Positions 1 to 9,463 of a stretch of DNA of 64,000 bases are shown piece by piece (position 1 is the stretch's first letter; every line of letters begins with the position of its first letter). Under the pieces are notes generated by a model that worked only from the letters and a program-made list of their open reading frames with translations, was not told the DNA's origin and ran no database searches. Made by a program: the position numbers and the translations under genes. The stretch spans positions 434,001 through 498,000 of the forward strand of contig NZ_JACJSC010000001.1 of assembly GCF_014697575.1 (NCBI RefSeq), in the 5' to 3' direction. The stretch comes from Planktothrix sp. FACHB-1365. GTDB lineage: Bacteria > Cyanobacteriota > Cyanobacteriia > Cyanobacteriales > Microcoleaceae.

Positions 1-612
1 AGTAAAACCTATAATAATTTCTCCCTCGTAAACAAAGTTGATATTATCGACAATGACCTCTGGACGAAAGGAAATACTGGGGCTGCCAGTAGCGATAAAG
101 GGGATCAAGCATCAGGAATTAAAGCAGAAGCTCCCACAGCAAGCGATTTAGTTGCTTCTCTGGGAAATCTGAATTTAAGCAATATTGTTGATACAGAAGA
201 CAACGGCAGTTTCACCCTGGACTTGTTCTTTGCAAAACCAGCAGATAATTTCCTGTTCTTTGAACGGGGTAAAAACAGCAAACTGGATGTTCAAGCTGTG
301 TTTACTGATGGTTCATTGGGGTCGGTCGTTAACTTAGATTCAAAAAAATGGGACTACGCTGGCTATAAACTCGATACCACAGAAATTACGGGCGCTCAAC
401 AAGTAGGTTCTTTCGGTCTGAGTTTGTCAGACTTAGGCGTAACCAATGCCAAATCGTTCAAAAGTCTGCGGTTGATCAGCGAAGCCGATTTCAAAGGCCC
501 TGACTTTAAAGTGGTGGGTACGAATGTGTCTGTTCCTGAACCCACAACCGTTTTAGGTTTAGGTTTAGTCGGCGCTGCTTTAGCAATGTCTCGTCGCAAA
601 AAAGCTCACTAA
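1..612 (+). CDS. PEP-CTERM sorting-domain surface protein (5' partial)
   Basis: The frame is open from the first base of the window to TAA at 610-612, so the N-terminus and signal peptide lie outside. The C-terminus is a textbook PEP-CTERM signal: VPEPTT, then a hydrophobic stretch (VLGLGLVGAALAM), then a basic tail (SRRKKAH). In known systems exosortase recognises this motif at the inner membrane and releases the protein for export to the cell surface or extracellular matrix. The rest is polar, Asp/Asn/Ser-rich and probably beta-structured, as in cyanobacterial exosortase substrates. No enzymatic motif is visible. Type of signal is clear; specific role is unknown. Confidence 0.85.
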   Translation, partial: SKTYNNFSLVNKVDIIDNDLWTKGNTGAASSDKGDQASGIKAEAPTASDLVASLGNLNLSNIVDTEDNGSFTLDLFFAKPADNFLFFERGKNSKLDVQAVFTDGSLGSVVNLDSKKWDYAGYKLDTTEITGAQQVGSFGLSLSDLGVTNAKSFKSLRLISEADFKGPDFKVVGTNVSVPEPTTVLGLGLVGAALAMSRRKKAH

Positions 613-689
613 GGCAAAATACGCTCGCTACCATCAACATCTCTAAACTTGTCTCCGTCCCATCAAACTGAAAAACTGATTATTTAAAG

Positions 690-740
690 TTGCGATCGCT
701 TATTTCTCAAAATCGAGGGATAGGCGATCGCAATTTTTTT
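690..740. terminator. Stem-loop with HIP1 arms and T-run, probable bidirectional terminator
   Basis: The arms TTGCGATCGC (690-699) and GCGATCGCAA (724-733) are perfect reverse complements with a 24-nt loop, followed by a run of seven T (734-740). It lies between the convergent PEP-CTERM gene (+) and the YciI-like gene (-), where a terminator is expected. The arms contain the cyanobacterial HIP1 octamer, so part of the symmetry may be incidental. Confidence 0.55.
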
Positions 741-742
741 CC

Positions 743-1012
743 TTAATAAACTTGTATCCAGGCTTTCACATCATATTCTGTCCAGATCCCATTTTGCCAA
801 TAGGGGTCAGACTCGACTAACTGACGCACCGTTGCTTCATCTTCGGCTTCATAAATGCCAAATACCTTTGTGACATCCTGAGTCGGGCCAATTGTTAATA
901 AAACCCCCGACTCTTTTTGTTGTTTTAATCCTTCCAAATGGGCTGCGCGATAGGGTTCGCGCTTTTCCAGAACATCCTCGCAATAGGTTCCAAACATGAC
1001 ATATTTTGGCAT
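743..1012 (-). CDS. YciI-like (YCII) family protein
   Basis: An 89-residue protein, the normal size for the single-domain YCII family (ferredoxin-like alpha/beta fold). It starts MPKYVMFGTYCEDVLEKR, and has the family's R-x3-R-x-AH-L-x2-L pattern (REPYRAAHLEGL) and a C-terminal DPYWQNGIW segment typical of the SDPxxxxG region. The family is suspected to be enzymatic through conserved His/Asp residues, but its substrates are not established. It lies 91 bp downstream of pheT on the same strand, separated by GC-rich repetitive sequence, so co-transcription is possible but not shown. Confidence 0.85.
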   Translation of the reverse strand: MPKYVMFGTYCEDVLEKREPYRAAHLEGLKQQKESGVLLTIGPTQDVTKVFGIYEAEDEATVRQLVESDPYWQNGIWTEYDVKAWIQVY

Positions 1013-1103
1013 AGTTGTTGATGGTTGATAGTTGACTGTTATCTGTTATTTGTAGGGGCGGGGTTTTCCCACCCGCAAGTCCCCCCGCCCCCAGGACAAA
1101 CAC

Positions 1104-3557
1104 CTAACTTCTGAGATTAACGTTAAATTGCTGCACTAAAGCATCTCGGACTTTTTGTTGTAAAGGGTCAATATCCGTATCCGTTAACGTGCGATCGCTC
1201 ACCCGGTAAACTAAACGAAACGCTAAACTGCGTTGACCTTCCGGGACATTTTTACCCCGATATTCATCAAAAACTTCCACCGATTCTAATAAATTTCCTG
1301 CGGCTTTGGTAATACAGCGTTCAAGTTCGGACACGGGAACTTCGACGGGGACGAAAAAGGCAATATCTCGATCCGATGCTGGGAATGTTGAAAAAGGTTT
1401 GAATTTCCGAACTAAATTAGAAGGACGGTTCATCGCCTCTAATAATATTGATAACTGAAATTCAAAGGCATAAACTTGATTCGGTAAATCCTGTTTTTGA
1501 CACAATTGCGGATGGAGTTGTCCGAAAATTCCTAAGCGTTTTCCTTGTAGCCATAAAGAAGCGGTGCGTCCAGGGTGTAAATGTTCTATTGTAGATTCCG
1601 GTTTATATTCAACGGTTAAATTTAAACGCTGAAATACCGCTTCTAAAATGCCTTTCGCTTCAAACCAAGTCATCGGTTGTTCTTGACCACTGCGAACCCA
1701 ACGCCCAAAACTGCGATCGCCTCCCATAATACCCGCTAAAGCATCTTGTTCCTTATATTGATCCCCTTCTTTCCAAAAAATCCGCCCAATTTCAAAGCCA
1801 TTTAACGGCCCATTACCATTTTGTAAATTATAAACAAAGGCATCAATTAACCCGGTTAACATTTCCGTGCGTAATGCCGAATATTCCACAAACAAAGGGT
1901 TATCTAAAACAACTTGATTTTCCCCTTCAGTTTTCACTAAAGAATAGTGCATTAATTCCGTTAAGCCTTCCCCTCGGAAAGTCGCCCGAATTTGTCGCAT
2001 TGCTAACTGTTCTAAGGGCAGATAACCCGATACCCCTTGACTGGGTAAAGTTTCACAGAAATTATCATATCCGTAGAGACGGGCAACTTCTTCAATTAAA
2101 TCAATTTCCCGTTCCAAATCTCGATAACGATAGGGGGGAACGGTGACTTTCCAAGCCACAAAATCACGATTTTTATCTCTGACTAATCCACAACCCAAAG
2201 CCGTCAGAATTCCTTCCACTTCTTCCGGTAATAAATAGGATTCGGCTGCGGTTCCTTGTCCCCGTTTCAGTTGTCCTAAAACCTGATTAATTCGATCTAA
2301 TCTTAAGGTAATTTCAGGACTCTGTAATTCTATGCCACTGCTATCAGTTTCTTGACGAGTTGGAGTGCCAGAAGCTAACTCTTTTAATAATAAAATTGCC
2401 CGCCGACAAGCTAATGCTAATTCAGCTTGATTTACCCCTCGTTCATAACGGGTAGACGATTCACTGCGTAGACCTTGCGCCCGTGCAGATCGACGAATGG
2501 CTATCGGTGCAAAAATAGCAGCTTCTAACAGTAAATTTTGGGTTCCTTCAAAAACTTCCGTTTCTTCCCCTCCCATAACTCCGGCTAAAGCTACGGGATA
2601 ATCATTAGCCGTAATTAATAGATTTTGCTCTTGTAATTTCCGGGTTTGACCATCTAAAGTTTTAATCGATTCATCGGGTTGAGCAAAACGCACCCCGATG
2701 GTTAAATCTGGAGAGGAAGTCACTTGTTTAAGACGATCTAAATCAAAGGCATGAAGCGGTTGTCCCCATTCCAATAAAATATAATTCGTGACATCGACAA
2801 CATTATTAATCGGACGAACACCCGCCGCTTGTAATCGTCGTTGTAACCAATCAGGAGAAGGGGCTATTTTTACTCCTTCAATCATCGTTCCAATATAGAT
2901 CGGACAAGCTTGTTTATCAGCAATTTTAATCGATAAGGATTGAGATTGTTCCGACTGTTCAATTAATACCCCAGCCGCTTCAGGAATTCTTAAATTAGCT
3001 CCGGTTAATGCTGCAATTTCACGGGCAATTCCCACCATACTTAAGCCATCCGCCCGGTTCGCCGTTGCGGTGACATCTAAAATTACATCATCTAACCCTA
3101 ATAACGGTCTAACATCACTGCCTAAAATCGGATTTTCAAGGTCAAAACTGTGAATTCCTGAAGAGTCTTTTTCTAGTCCTAATTCCGCTAAGGAACAAAT
3201 CATTCCTTCTGAAGGAACCCCCCGCAATTTTGTTTTTTTCAGGGTTAAATTAATTTTAGGTAAATAAGTTCCCAAGGTTGCTACAGCCACCACCATTCCT
3301 GATGCAGCATTCGGTGCTCCACAAACAATATTCAGGGGTTCAGAAGCCCCAATATCCACTTGACACACTCTTAATTTATCCGCATTGGGATGTTGTTCAG
3401 CTTGTAGAATTTTTCCCAGGACAACTCCATCGGCCCAGGAACGCCAATCTTCAATATCTTCAACTTCAAATCCCGCCACCGTGAGGGTTTCTGCCAACTC
3501 TTGGGGGGTCATCTGGATATCCACCAGTTCTCGCAACCAATTTAAAGAGATACGCAT
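1104..3557 (-). CDS. pheT: Phenylalanine--tRNA ligase beta subunit
   Basis: An 817-residue protein of the usual bacterial PheT length. It is the beta subunit of the alpha2beta2 phenylalanyl-tRNA synthetase, which charges tRNA-Phe in the cytoplasm. It shows the expected order: N-terminal [14 protein letters not shown], an EMAP/Myf tRNA-binding domain (about residues 40-150, with [13 protein letters not shown]), the B3/B4 editing region (about 210-380), the B5 domain (about 410-500, ending [19 protein letters not shown]), the catalytic-like core, and a C-terminal FDX-ACB anticodon-binding domain (about 720-817, with [10 protein letters not shown] and [17 protein letters not shown]). No pheS is adjacent, which is common in cyanobacteria. 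Confidence 0.97.
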   Translation of the reverse strand: MRISLNWLRELVDIQMTPQELAETLTVAGFEVEDIEDWRSWADGVVLGKILQAEQHPNADKLRVCQVDIGASEPLNIVCGAPNAASGMVVAVATLGTYLPKINLTLKKTKLRGVPSEGMICSLAELGLEKDSSGIHSFDLENPILGSDVRPLLGLDDVILDVTATANRADGLSMVGIAREIAALTGANLRIPEAAGVLIEQSEQSQSLSIKIADKQACPIYIGTMIEGVKIAPSPDWLQRRLQAAGVRPINNVVDVTNYILLEWGQPLHAFDLDRLKQVTSSPDLTIGVRFAQPDESIKTLDGQTRKLQEQNLLITANDYPVALAGVMGGEETEVFEGTQNLLLEAAIFAPIAIRRSARAQGLRSESSTRYERGVNQAELALACRRAILLLKELASGTPTRQETDSSGIELQSPEITLRLDRINQVLGQLKRGQGTAAESYLLPEEVEGILTALGCGLVRDKNRDFVAWKVTVPPYRYRDLEREIDLIEEVARLYGYDNFCETLPSQGVSGYLPLEQLAMRQIRATFRGEGLTELMHYSLVKTEGENQVVLDNPLFVEYSALRTEMLTGLIDAFVYNLQNGNGPLNGFEIGRIFWKEGDQYKEQDALAGIMGGDRSFGRWVRSGQEQPMTWFEAKGILEAVFQRLNLTVEYKPESTIEHLHPGRTASLWLQGKRLGIFGQLHPQLCQKQDLPNQVYAFEFQLSILLEAMNRPSNLVRKFKPFSTFPASDRDIAFFVPVEVPVSELERCITKAAGNLLESVEVFDEYRGKNVPEGQRSLAFRLVYRVSDRTLTDTDIDPLQQKVRDALVQQFNVNLRS

Positions 3558-3972
3558 CGTTGTTTGCTTTCAATGTTCCTAGTTTATTGTTACAGAAGAT
3601 CGGAGTTACCGAGTCAGCTAACCCGTCAACTGCTAACCGTCAACAGCCAACAGCCAACAAACTACCCATTTAATCGATCTAACTGCTATCCTGGTGTCAA
3701 GTATGTATTCCGGTAAAAATAGCTAGACTTTACTCAATCTTTACATAGGTTGGAAAAGCTGATACGGAAGTTAACGATTCTGGAGTGATAATAGAAGTAC
3801 AAAGAAACTTTTTTTGATCCGGGAGTTAGATCGATTGAAATCGTGATGCCCAAGCCTACATTCAGGTCAAAGTTCCCAGGAACCTCCTATGTTGTTCTTT
3901 GATGTGGCTTAATTCGATTAGTATGGGTTTTGCAAGTCCTCCGTCCACTGGTACAAAGCAATCTCAAACACC
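3558..3972. other. Divergent intergenic region between pheT and the kinase gene
   Basis: About 415 bp with no convincing coding sequence. It holds imperfect direct repeats of an AACCGTCAACAGCCAACAGCC type (about 3620-3660). A plausible but unproven promoter lies near 3766-3797, with TTAACG and GATAAT separated by a short spacer. Both flanking genes are transcribed away from it, so it should carry promoters for pheT (-) and the kinase (+). Confidence 0.5.
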
Positions 3973-5640
3973 ATGAGCTACTGTGTCAATCCAGCCTGCC
4001 CTCAACCGGAAAATGTAGATGATGCCATTAAGTGTAAGGCTTGTGGTTCAAAATTGTTGTTGAGAAATCGCTATAAAGTGATTCAACCCTTGGGAAAAGG
4101 GGGGTTTGGAGCAACCTTTCTGGCTCAGGATCTGTCGTTACCTGGACGTCCGAGTTGTGTGGTTAAACAACTGCGTCCGACTGCTACATCAGCCCGAATT
4201 TTAGAAATGGCGCGAGAGTTATTTCAACGGGAAGCTAAAACCCTCGGTAAAATTGGTGATCATCCTCAAGTTCCTCGCCTCATCGATTATTTTGTTGGGG
4301 GAAAACAATTTTATCTAGTACAAGAATATATTGATGGTTATACTTTAAAACAAGAAGTCAAAGAAAAAGGAGTTTTTAACGAGGCACAAGCCAAAAAATT
4401 CCTGCGAGAAATTTTACCCTTGTTGAATTATATTCACAGTCAAGAAGTTATTCATCGAGATATTAAACCTGCTAATATTTTACGACGGCGAATTGATCAA
4501 AATTTGGTTTTAATTGACTTTGGAGCAGTAAAAGATCAAGTCAATCAAGCAACCATGATGGGAACTGGACAAACTGCTTTTACTAATTTTGCTATTGGCA
4601 CATCGGGGTTTGCTCCTCCTGAACAAATGGCTTTACGTCCAGTTTATGCCAGTGATATTTATGCGGTGGGGATGACTTGTGTTTATTTAATGACTGGAAA
4701 GTCTCCTAATTCATTTGAAAGTAATCCGGTGACGGGGGAAATTATGTGGCTTCCCCATTTAGATGTGAGTGATTTCTTTGTCAATATATTGCAACGGATG
4801 TTAGAATTTTCCGTACAATATCGCTATCAATCGGCGCAGGATGTTCTGCGGGCTTTAGATTCTGAATCGAGTTATGGAATGTTAGCAGAAGGGATGGTAA
4901 CGCAGCAAAAACCCTCCTCGACTCCTAACCCAAAATTAACAAATTCTACAAATGAATCTACTTTTTTAAATGAACCTAATACCTCGTTGATGTTACCTTC
5001 ACAGCGTATGGCTGCCCAAATTCGAGCCAGAAATCAGCGAGTTGCGAAGAAAAAACAGGGCAATTTGGGTGGGGATACGGATATTTATGATGATAACTCT
5101 TTTGTTAGTGGCATGAGTGCGACGGAAGGTTCTCCCAGAACCATGATTTATGACACGGTTTCTAATAATACTAAAAGTAGTCTTCCCCCGACAACACCCA
5201 AATGGACTGAAAATACATTAAAGACTGCCTATGTTAAAGGAAGACGTGATTTTGCAGACTGTGAATTAAGCGGTTTGAATTTAGAAAATTTTGATTTTTC
5301 GGGGACTAATTTTTATGAATCCCGTTTAAGTAATAGCAATTTTCAAGGAGCCGATTTAACAGAGGCAAATTTTGGTCGCGCTAGATTAACAGAGGTGAAT
5401 TTTCGGAAGGCTCAATTAGTTAAAGCTTATTTAAGTAATGCTAATTTAGAACGGGCTGATTTACGAGGAGCTAATCTCAGAGAGGCTTGCTTAAATCGAG
5501 CGAATTTGCGGGGTGTGAATCTCTGTGGTGCTAATCTCACCCATGCAATTGTCAGTGATGAACAATTAGCCATGGCTAAATTGAATTGGCGTACAATTCG
5601 ACCCAATGGAAAACGGAAATTGTGGTGCTGGTGGTTTTAA
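3973..5640 (+). CDS. spkB: Serine/threonine protein kinase with N-terminal zinc-ribbon motif and pentapeptide repeats (SpkB-like)
   Basis: A 555-residue protein. The N-terminus has four cysteines (C4, C9, C21, C24; CVNPAC and CKAC) resembling a small zinc ribbon. A Hanks-type kinase domain follows (about 34-300): glycine loop GKGGFG (41-46), Lys65 in VVKQL, catalytic HRDIKPAN (161-168) and DFG (182-184), all intact. A linker of about 120 residues leads to a run of A(D/N)Lxx pentapeptide repeats (about 425-525). This architecture matches cyanobacterial SpkB, implicated in Synechocystis in motility and oxidative-stress signalling. There is no membrane segment, so it should be cytoplasmic. It is probably monocistronic. 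Confidence 0.92.
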   Translation: MSYCVNPACPQPENVDDAIKCKACGSKLLLRNRYKVIQPLGKGGFGATFLAQDLSLPGRPSCVVKQLRPTATSARILEMARELFQREAKTLGKIGDHPQVPRLIDYFVGGKQFYLVQEYIDGYTLKQEVKEKGVFNEAQAKKFLREILPLLNYIHSQEVIHRDIKPANILRRRIDQNLVLIDFGAVKDQVNQATMMGTGQTAFTNFAIGTSGFAPPEQMALRPVYASDIYAVGMTCVYLMTGKSPNSFESNPVTGEIMWLPHLDVSDFFVNILQRMLEFSVQYRYQSAQDVLRALDSESSYGMLAEGMVTQQKPSSTPNPKLTNSTNESTFLNEPNTSLMLPSQRMAAQIRARNQRVAKKKQGNLGGDTDIYDDNSFVSGMSATEGSPRTMIYDTVSNNTKSSLPPTTPKWTENTLKTAYVKGRRDFADCELSGLNLENFDFSGTNFYESRLSNSNFQGADLTEANFGRARLTEVNFRKAQLVKAYLSNANLERADLRGANLREACLNRANLRGVNLCGANLTHAIVSDEQLAMAKLNWRTIRPNGKRKLWCWWF

Positions 5641-5705
5641 CAGACTGTAGCGGATATTGGCAAAAATCGGTGTTTTGGAATAAAAAAATCCTTGGGGGAC
5701 TAGCT

Positions 5706-5720
5706 AGAAATCGGGTTTCT
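5706..5720. repeat. Short palindromic repeat (AGAAATCGGGTTTCT type)
   Basis: AGAAA (5706-5710) and TTTCT (5716-5720) flank a TCGGG centre in the spacer between the kinase and oligopeptidase genes. Related GAAACCGGGTTTT sequence occurs near 63878 and AAAACCCAGTTT near 54671, which suggests a dispersed repeat family. Function is unknown. Confidence 0.4.
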
Positions 5721-5750
5721 GTTTACCATATAAGGTATTTGACCCCCTAA

Positions 5751-7865
5751 ATGAAAGAAAACAGAAGTATGAGTCTAACAACCACAGAAAACCCCCTACT
5801 GATGGGGCAGGGATTACCCCCTTTTGAACAGATTACACCGGAGCACGTTGTTCCAGGAATAACGCAACTGTTAACGGAATTGGAACAAGATCTCGTTACC
5901 TTAGAAACCCAGGTAAAACCAACCTGGACAGAATTAGTCGAACCTTTGCAAAAATTACAAGAACGGTTAACGTGGAGTTGGGGAATTGTTGGGCATTTAA
6001 TGGGTGTAAAAAATAGCCCGGAATTGAGAACTGCCCATGCAACGGTTCAGCCTAATATTGTACAGTTTATCAATAAATTGAATCAAAGTCAAGCCATTTA
6101 TCATGCTTTTAAACAGTTAAAAAATAGCGATGAATGGGATCAATTAGATTCGGCTCAACAACGGATTATTAATACAGCCCTGCGAGATGCTGAATTATCG
6201 GGTGTGGGATTAGAAGGAGAAGAACGGGATCGTTTTAATGCCATTCAATTAGAATTAGCTGACCTTTCCACTCAATTTTCTAATCATGTTTTAGATGCGA
6301 CAAAAGCCTTTAGTTTAACCTTAACAACGCCGGAAGAAATTGCAGGTTTACCCCCCAGTTTACTCAGTTTAGCTGCTCAAGCTGCCCGTACAGAAGGCTC
6401 AGAAACTGCTACCTCGGAAAATGGCCCCTGGCGAATTACGTTAGATGCTCCCAGTTTTGGCCCCTTCTTAAAATATAGTCAGAGGAGAGATTTACGCGAA
6501 AAAGTTTATCGAGGTTATATTAGTCGGGCTTCTAGTGGAGATTTAGATAACTTTCCTTTAATTGAACGGATTTTAGAACTTAAAAAACAGAAAGCTAGTA
6601 TTCTAGGTTTCAAGAGCTATGCTGAACTGAGTTTAGCGAGTAAAATGGCTCCGAATGTGGCAGCAGTGGAAGCATTATTAGAAGAATTACGCATTGTCAG
6701 TTATGATTCAGCCCAACAAGAATTCGAGGATTTAAAAGCTTTTGCAGCCTCAAAAGGAGCCGAAGAAGCTCAGAATTTACAACATTGGGATATTGCCTTT
6801 TGGTCTGAACGACAACGGGAAGAAAAATTCGCCTTTACAGATGAAGAATTACGGCCTTATTTTGCCTTACCGCAAGTGTTAGACGGGTTATTTGGATTAG
6901 TTCATCGGATTTTTGGAATTGTGATTACTCCCGCCGATGGTCAAGCGCCAATTTGGCATCAAGATGTCCGCTATTTTCAAGTCGCTAATGAAAGCGGAAA
7001 TCCCCTGGCTTACTTCTATTTAGATCCCTATAGTCGTCCCGCCGAAAAACGGGGTGGAGCTTGGATGGATGAATGTATTACTCGCGCTAAATTCGTGGAA
7101 AATAACGAAACAAAAGTGCGATTACCCGTGGCTTATTTACAATGTAATCAAACCCCTCCCGTTGAGGATAAACCCAGTTTAATGACGTTTACAGAAGTAG
7201 AAACGTTATTTCATGAATTTGATCACGGGTTACAACATATGTTAACAACCGTTGACTATGCCGGGGCGGCTGGTATTAATAATGTGGAATGGGATGCGGT
7301 GGAATTACCGAGCCAATTTATGGAAAATTGGTGTTATGATCAAGCCACATTATTTGGCATGGCAAAACATTATCAAACCGGAGAAACTTTACCCGAACAT
7401 TATTATCAAAAGTTGTTAGCGGCTAAAACCTATATGAGTGGAATGGGAATGCTAAGACAACTGCATTTTGGGTTCGTAGATATTGAATTACATCATCGTT
7501 ATCAACCGGGAGGAAGTGAAACCATTAATGATGTTCGTAACCGCATTGCCGAGAATACAATGATTATTAAACCTCTACCGGAAGATGCTTTTTTATGTGC
7601 CTTTGGTCATATTTTTGCAGGCGGTTATTCTGCCGGATATTACAGTTATAAATGGGCAGAAGTACTGAGCGCTGATGCTTTTGCTGCTTTTGAAGAAGCG
7701 GGATTAGAAGATGAACAAGCTATTTCTGAAACAGGAAAACGCTTCCGAGATACGGTGTTAGCATTAGGGGGAAGTTTACATCCGATGGAAGTCTTTAAAG
7801 CTTTCCGAGGACGGGAACCCAGTACAAAACCTTTATTAATTCATAGTGGTTTAATCGCGGCTTAA
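5751..7865 (+). CDS. prlC: M3 family oligopeptidase A-like metallopeptidase
   Basis: A 704-residue protein, close to the ~680 residues of E. coli oligopeptidase A (PrlC/OpdA). It has the zinc-binding HExxH motif HEFDH (residues 488-492) in FTEVETLFHEFDHGLQHML, and the downstream metal-ligand region around NVEWDAVELPSQFMENW. The family degrades short peptides, including cleaved signal peptides, in the cytoplasm. There is no signal peptide. A second in-frame ATG at 5769 (MSLTTTENPL) is an equally plausible start. It lies 110 bp after the kinase gene on the same strand. Confidence 0.93.
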   Translation: MKENRSMSLTTTENPLLMGQGLPPFEQITPEHVVPGITQLLTELEQDLVTLETQVKPTWTELVEPLQKLQERLTWSWGIVGHLMGVKNSPELRTAHATVQPNIVQFINKLNQSQAIYHAFKQLKNSDEWDQLDSAQQRIINTALRDAELSGVGLEGEERDRFNAIQLELADLSTQFSNHVLDATKAFSLTLTTPEEIAGLPPSLLSLAAQAARTEGSETATSENGPWRITLDAPSFGPFLKYSQRRDLREKVYRGYISRASSGDLDNFPLIERILELKKQKASILGFKSYAELSLASKMAPNVAAVEALLEELRIVSYDSAQQEFEDLKAFAASKGAEEAQNLQHWDIAFWSERQREEKFAFTDEELRPYFALPQVLDGLFGLVHRIFGIVITPADGQAPIWHQDVRYFQVANESGNPLAYFYLDPYSRPAEKRGGAWMDECITRAKFVENNETKVRLPVAYLQCNQTPPVEDKPSLMTFTEVETLFHEFDHGLQHMLTTVDYAGAAGINNVEWDAVELPSQFMENWCYDQATLFGMAKHYQTGETLPEHYYQKLLAAKTYMSGMGMLRQLHFGFVDIELHHRYQPGGSETINDVRNRIAENTMIIKPLPEDAFLCAFGHIFAGGYSAGYYSYKWAEVLSADAFAAFEEAGLEDEQAISETGKRFRDTVLALGGSLHPMEVFKAFRGREPSTKPLLIHSGLIAA

Positions 7866-7920
7866 TCAGTTATCAGTGATCAGTTATCAGTGATCAGTTA
7901 TCAGTTATCAGTGATCAGTG
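7866..7920. repeat. Short tandem repeats of TCAGTTATCAGTGA
   Basis: Immediately after the peptidase stop, units TCAGTTATCAGTGA and TCAGTTA are repeated in tandem. Similar units occur at 22664-22695, 37691-37704 and 42205-42216, so this is a dispersed short-repeat family in the spacers of this genome. TGATCA centres make the units partly palindromic. Confidence 0.8.
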
Positions 7921-8022
7921 TTTGGGTTAATTTTTTAGATCAAAAAATAGCTAACGATTAGCTTAATTCTGAATTAATGACTATAATAAATTAAATGAAA
8001 TATTTTGAGTAAAGTTAATATT

Positions 8023-8580
8023 ATGGTATCATCTTTATATACAATAACTGATCAAGAATTAATGGAAATTAGTTCTCAAAATCCTAATTTACGCTTTGAA
8101 CGCAATGCAGATGGAACGTTAGTTACTATGGCTCCTACAGGTGGTATTTCAGGGAATCGAGAAGCGAAAGCAATCGCTTATTTAGGAATCTGGGTAGAAC
8201 GTGAAAATTTAGGAGAAGTTTTTGCATCCAGTACCGGATTTAAACTACCAAATGGAGCCATTCGTTCCCCTGATGTAGCGTTTGTAGCTCAAGGACGTTT
8301 ACCCGTAGGATGGGATGAAGGAGAAGACGAATTTTTAAATTTAGTGCCAGATTTTGTCATAGAAATTCGCTCTAAAACCGATAGTTTAAAAAAATGCCAA
8401 GAAAAAATGACAGAATATATTGAAAATGGGGTGCGGTTGGGGTGGTTAATTGACCGTCAAAATCAACAAGCTTGGGTGTATCGTGCCGATGGTTCAATTA
8501 CTCAATATCCCGCAACCGCAACCTTAACAGGAGAAGAAATTGTTCCGGGGTTTACAATTGCGTTAAACTCTTTAATTTAG
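8023..8580 (+). CDS. Uma2-family (DUF820) putative nuclease
   Basis: A Uma2 (DUF820) protein of 185 residues from ATG 8023; an upstream in-frame TTG at 8005 is less likely. The fold is of the PD-(D/E)XK nuclease type. It shows the family landmarks: N-terminal LMEISSQNPNLRFERNADG, SPDVAFV with the conserved Asp, and PDFVIEIRSKTDS with the E-x-R/K catalytic pair, then LGWLIDRQNQQAWVYR. These genes are greatly expanded in filamentous cyanobacteria, usually solitary, and their function is not settled. A second family member lies at 31963-32556. Confidence 0.88.
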   Translation: MVSSLYTITDQELMEISSQNPNLRFERNADGTLVTMAPTGGISGNREAKAIAYLGIWVERENLGEVFASSTGFKLPNGAIRSPDVAFVAQGRLPVGWDEGEDEFLNLVPDFVIEIRSKTDSLKKCQEKMTEYIENGVRLGWLIDRQNQQAWVYRADGSITQYPATATLTGEEIVPGFTIALNSLI

Positions 8581-9350
8581 AAGGGTAAACGGGGAATTGG
8601 AACAGGAACAGGAGGGGTCGGAATTGAAGGTGTGGGAATTCCTGATGTGGAACAACTAAATCCAGGTAAAAGACGAGAACACAGAGAATATAATGCTCCT
8701 TCAGGAGTTACAGGAATCGTAAATCCTGAGAATAATCGACCGGATAAAATAGAGGCAATTTCTTCAGGGGTCATGGGAATAACTTCGCTTAAAATTCCTT
8801 GTAAAACCGATACTTTTTCCCCTTCCTTGACTTGTACAGGTTCTCCACTTCCCGTACTGGAACTCACCTCTACAGTCCCTTCCAAAACTTTAATATCCCC
8901 TGTATTTCCATCCATCGTTTCTAGGACATAAATTGTTCCTTTAACTCCAACAGTAAACCCCGCAATACATCCATTAACAGGGCCACTGACGAGAATTTTT
9001 CCTTGTTTTATTTCTACACATTGACCAACGGTAACAACGGAATTAGAATCCATGCGTCCCGCAGCACCATTATTAAATAAAACTCCAGCGCGAGATACTT
9101 TCGTTAAAACAATTTGCCCAAAGTCTGCTTTATCTTCTACTTTAGCTTGATTATCTTGAATAAAAACTTGATCCCCATCTAAAATTTCTTGAATAATGGC
9201 AAGATTAACTTGAGCAACGGTAGATTGTTGGAAAAATCCCACCGTTAAAAAGAAACAAAATCCGGTGATTAAACTGATAAAAATTCGTCTCCAATCACGA
9301 GAAAATTGAAGAAAATTAAACAACCGAGACACAAGTGGAAGGATGAACAT
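8577..9350 (-). CDS. FecR-domain exported protein
   Basis: A 257-residue protein with an N-terminal basic region and hydrophobic segment (IFISLITGFCFFLTVGFF, about residues 23-40), acting as signal peptide or membrane anchor. A FecR-type beta-rich domain follows (about 75-190): FGQIVLTKVSRAGVLFNNGAAGRMDSN, VVTVGQCVEIKQGKILVSG, TIYVLETMDGNTGDIKVLEGTVEV. The C-terminus is rich in Pro (PTPSIPTPPVPVPIP). It overlaps the end of the Uma2 gene by 4 bp, convergently. It diverges from the CHAT gene, so the two share a 113-bp promoter region. FecR domains with CHAT/TPR and CHASE2 proteins recur in cyanobacteria, which suggests a signalling role rather than siderophore sensing. Confidence 0.85.
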   Translation of the reverse strand: MFILPLVSRLFNFLQFSRDWRRIFISLITGFCFFLTVGFFQQSTVAQVNLAIIQEILDGDQVFIQDNQAKVEDKADFGQIVLTKVSRAGVLFNNGAAGRMDSNSVVTVGQCVEIKQGKILVSGPVNGCIAGFTVGVKGTIYVLETMDGNTGDIKVLEGTVEVSSSTGSGEPVQVKEGEKVSVLQGILSEVIPMTPEEIASILSGRLFSGFTIPVTPEGALYSLCSRLLPGFSCSTSGIPTPSIPTPPVPVPIPRLPF

Positions 9351-9463
9351 AGGTTAAGAGAAGAATGAGAAAATTTAAAATTTTAGTAATTCGGATACTG
9401 AGTCAGCTAAAATTATCACTAAAGCTGAATCCTAAGCACTGGGATTAAAGTAGGAATTAAGTA

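Noticed and set aside
8577-9350. FecR protein as part of a siderophore (FecIR) regulon
   Set aside because: No FecI sigma factor or TonB receptor is adjacent; the neighbours are CHAT and CHASE2 proteins.
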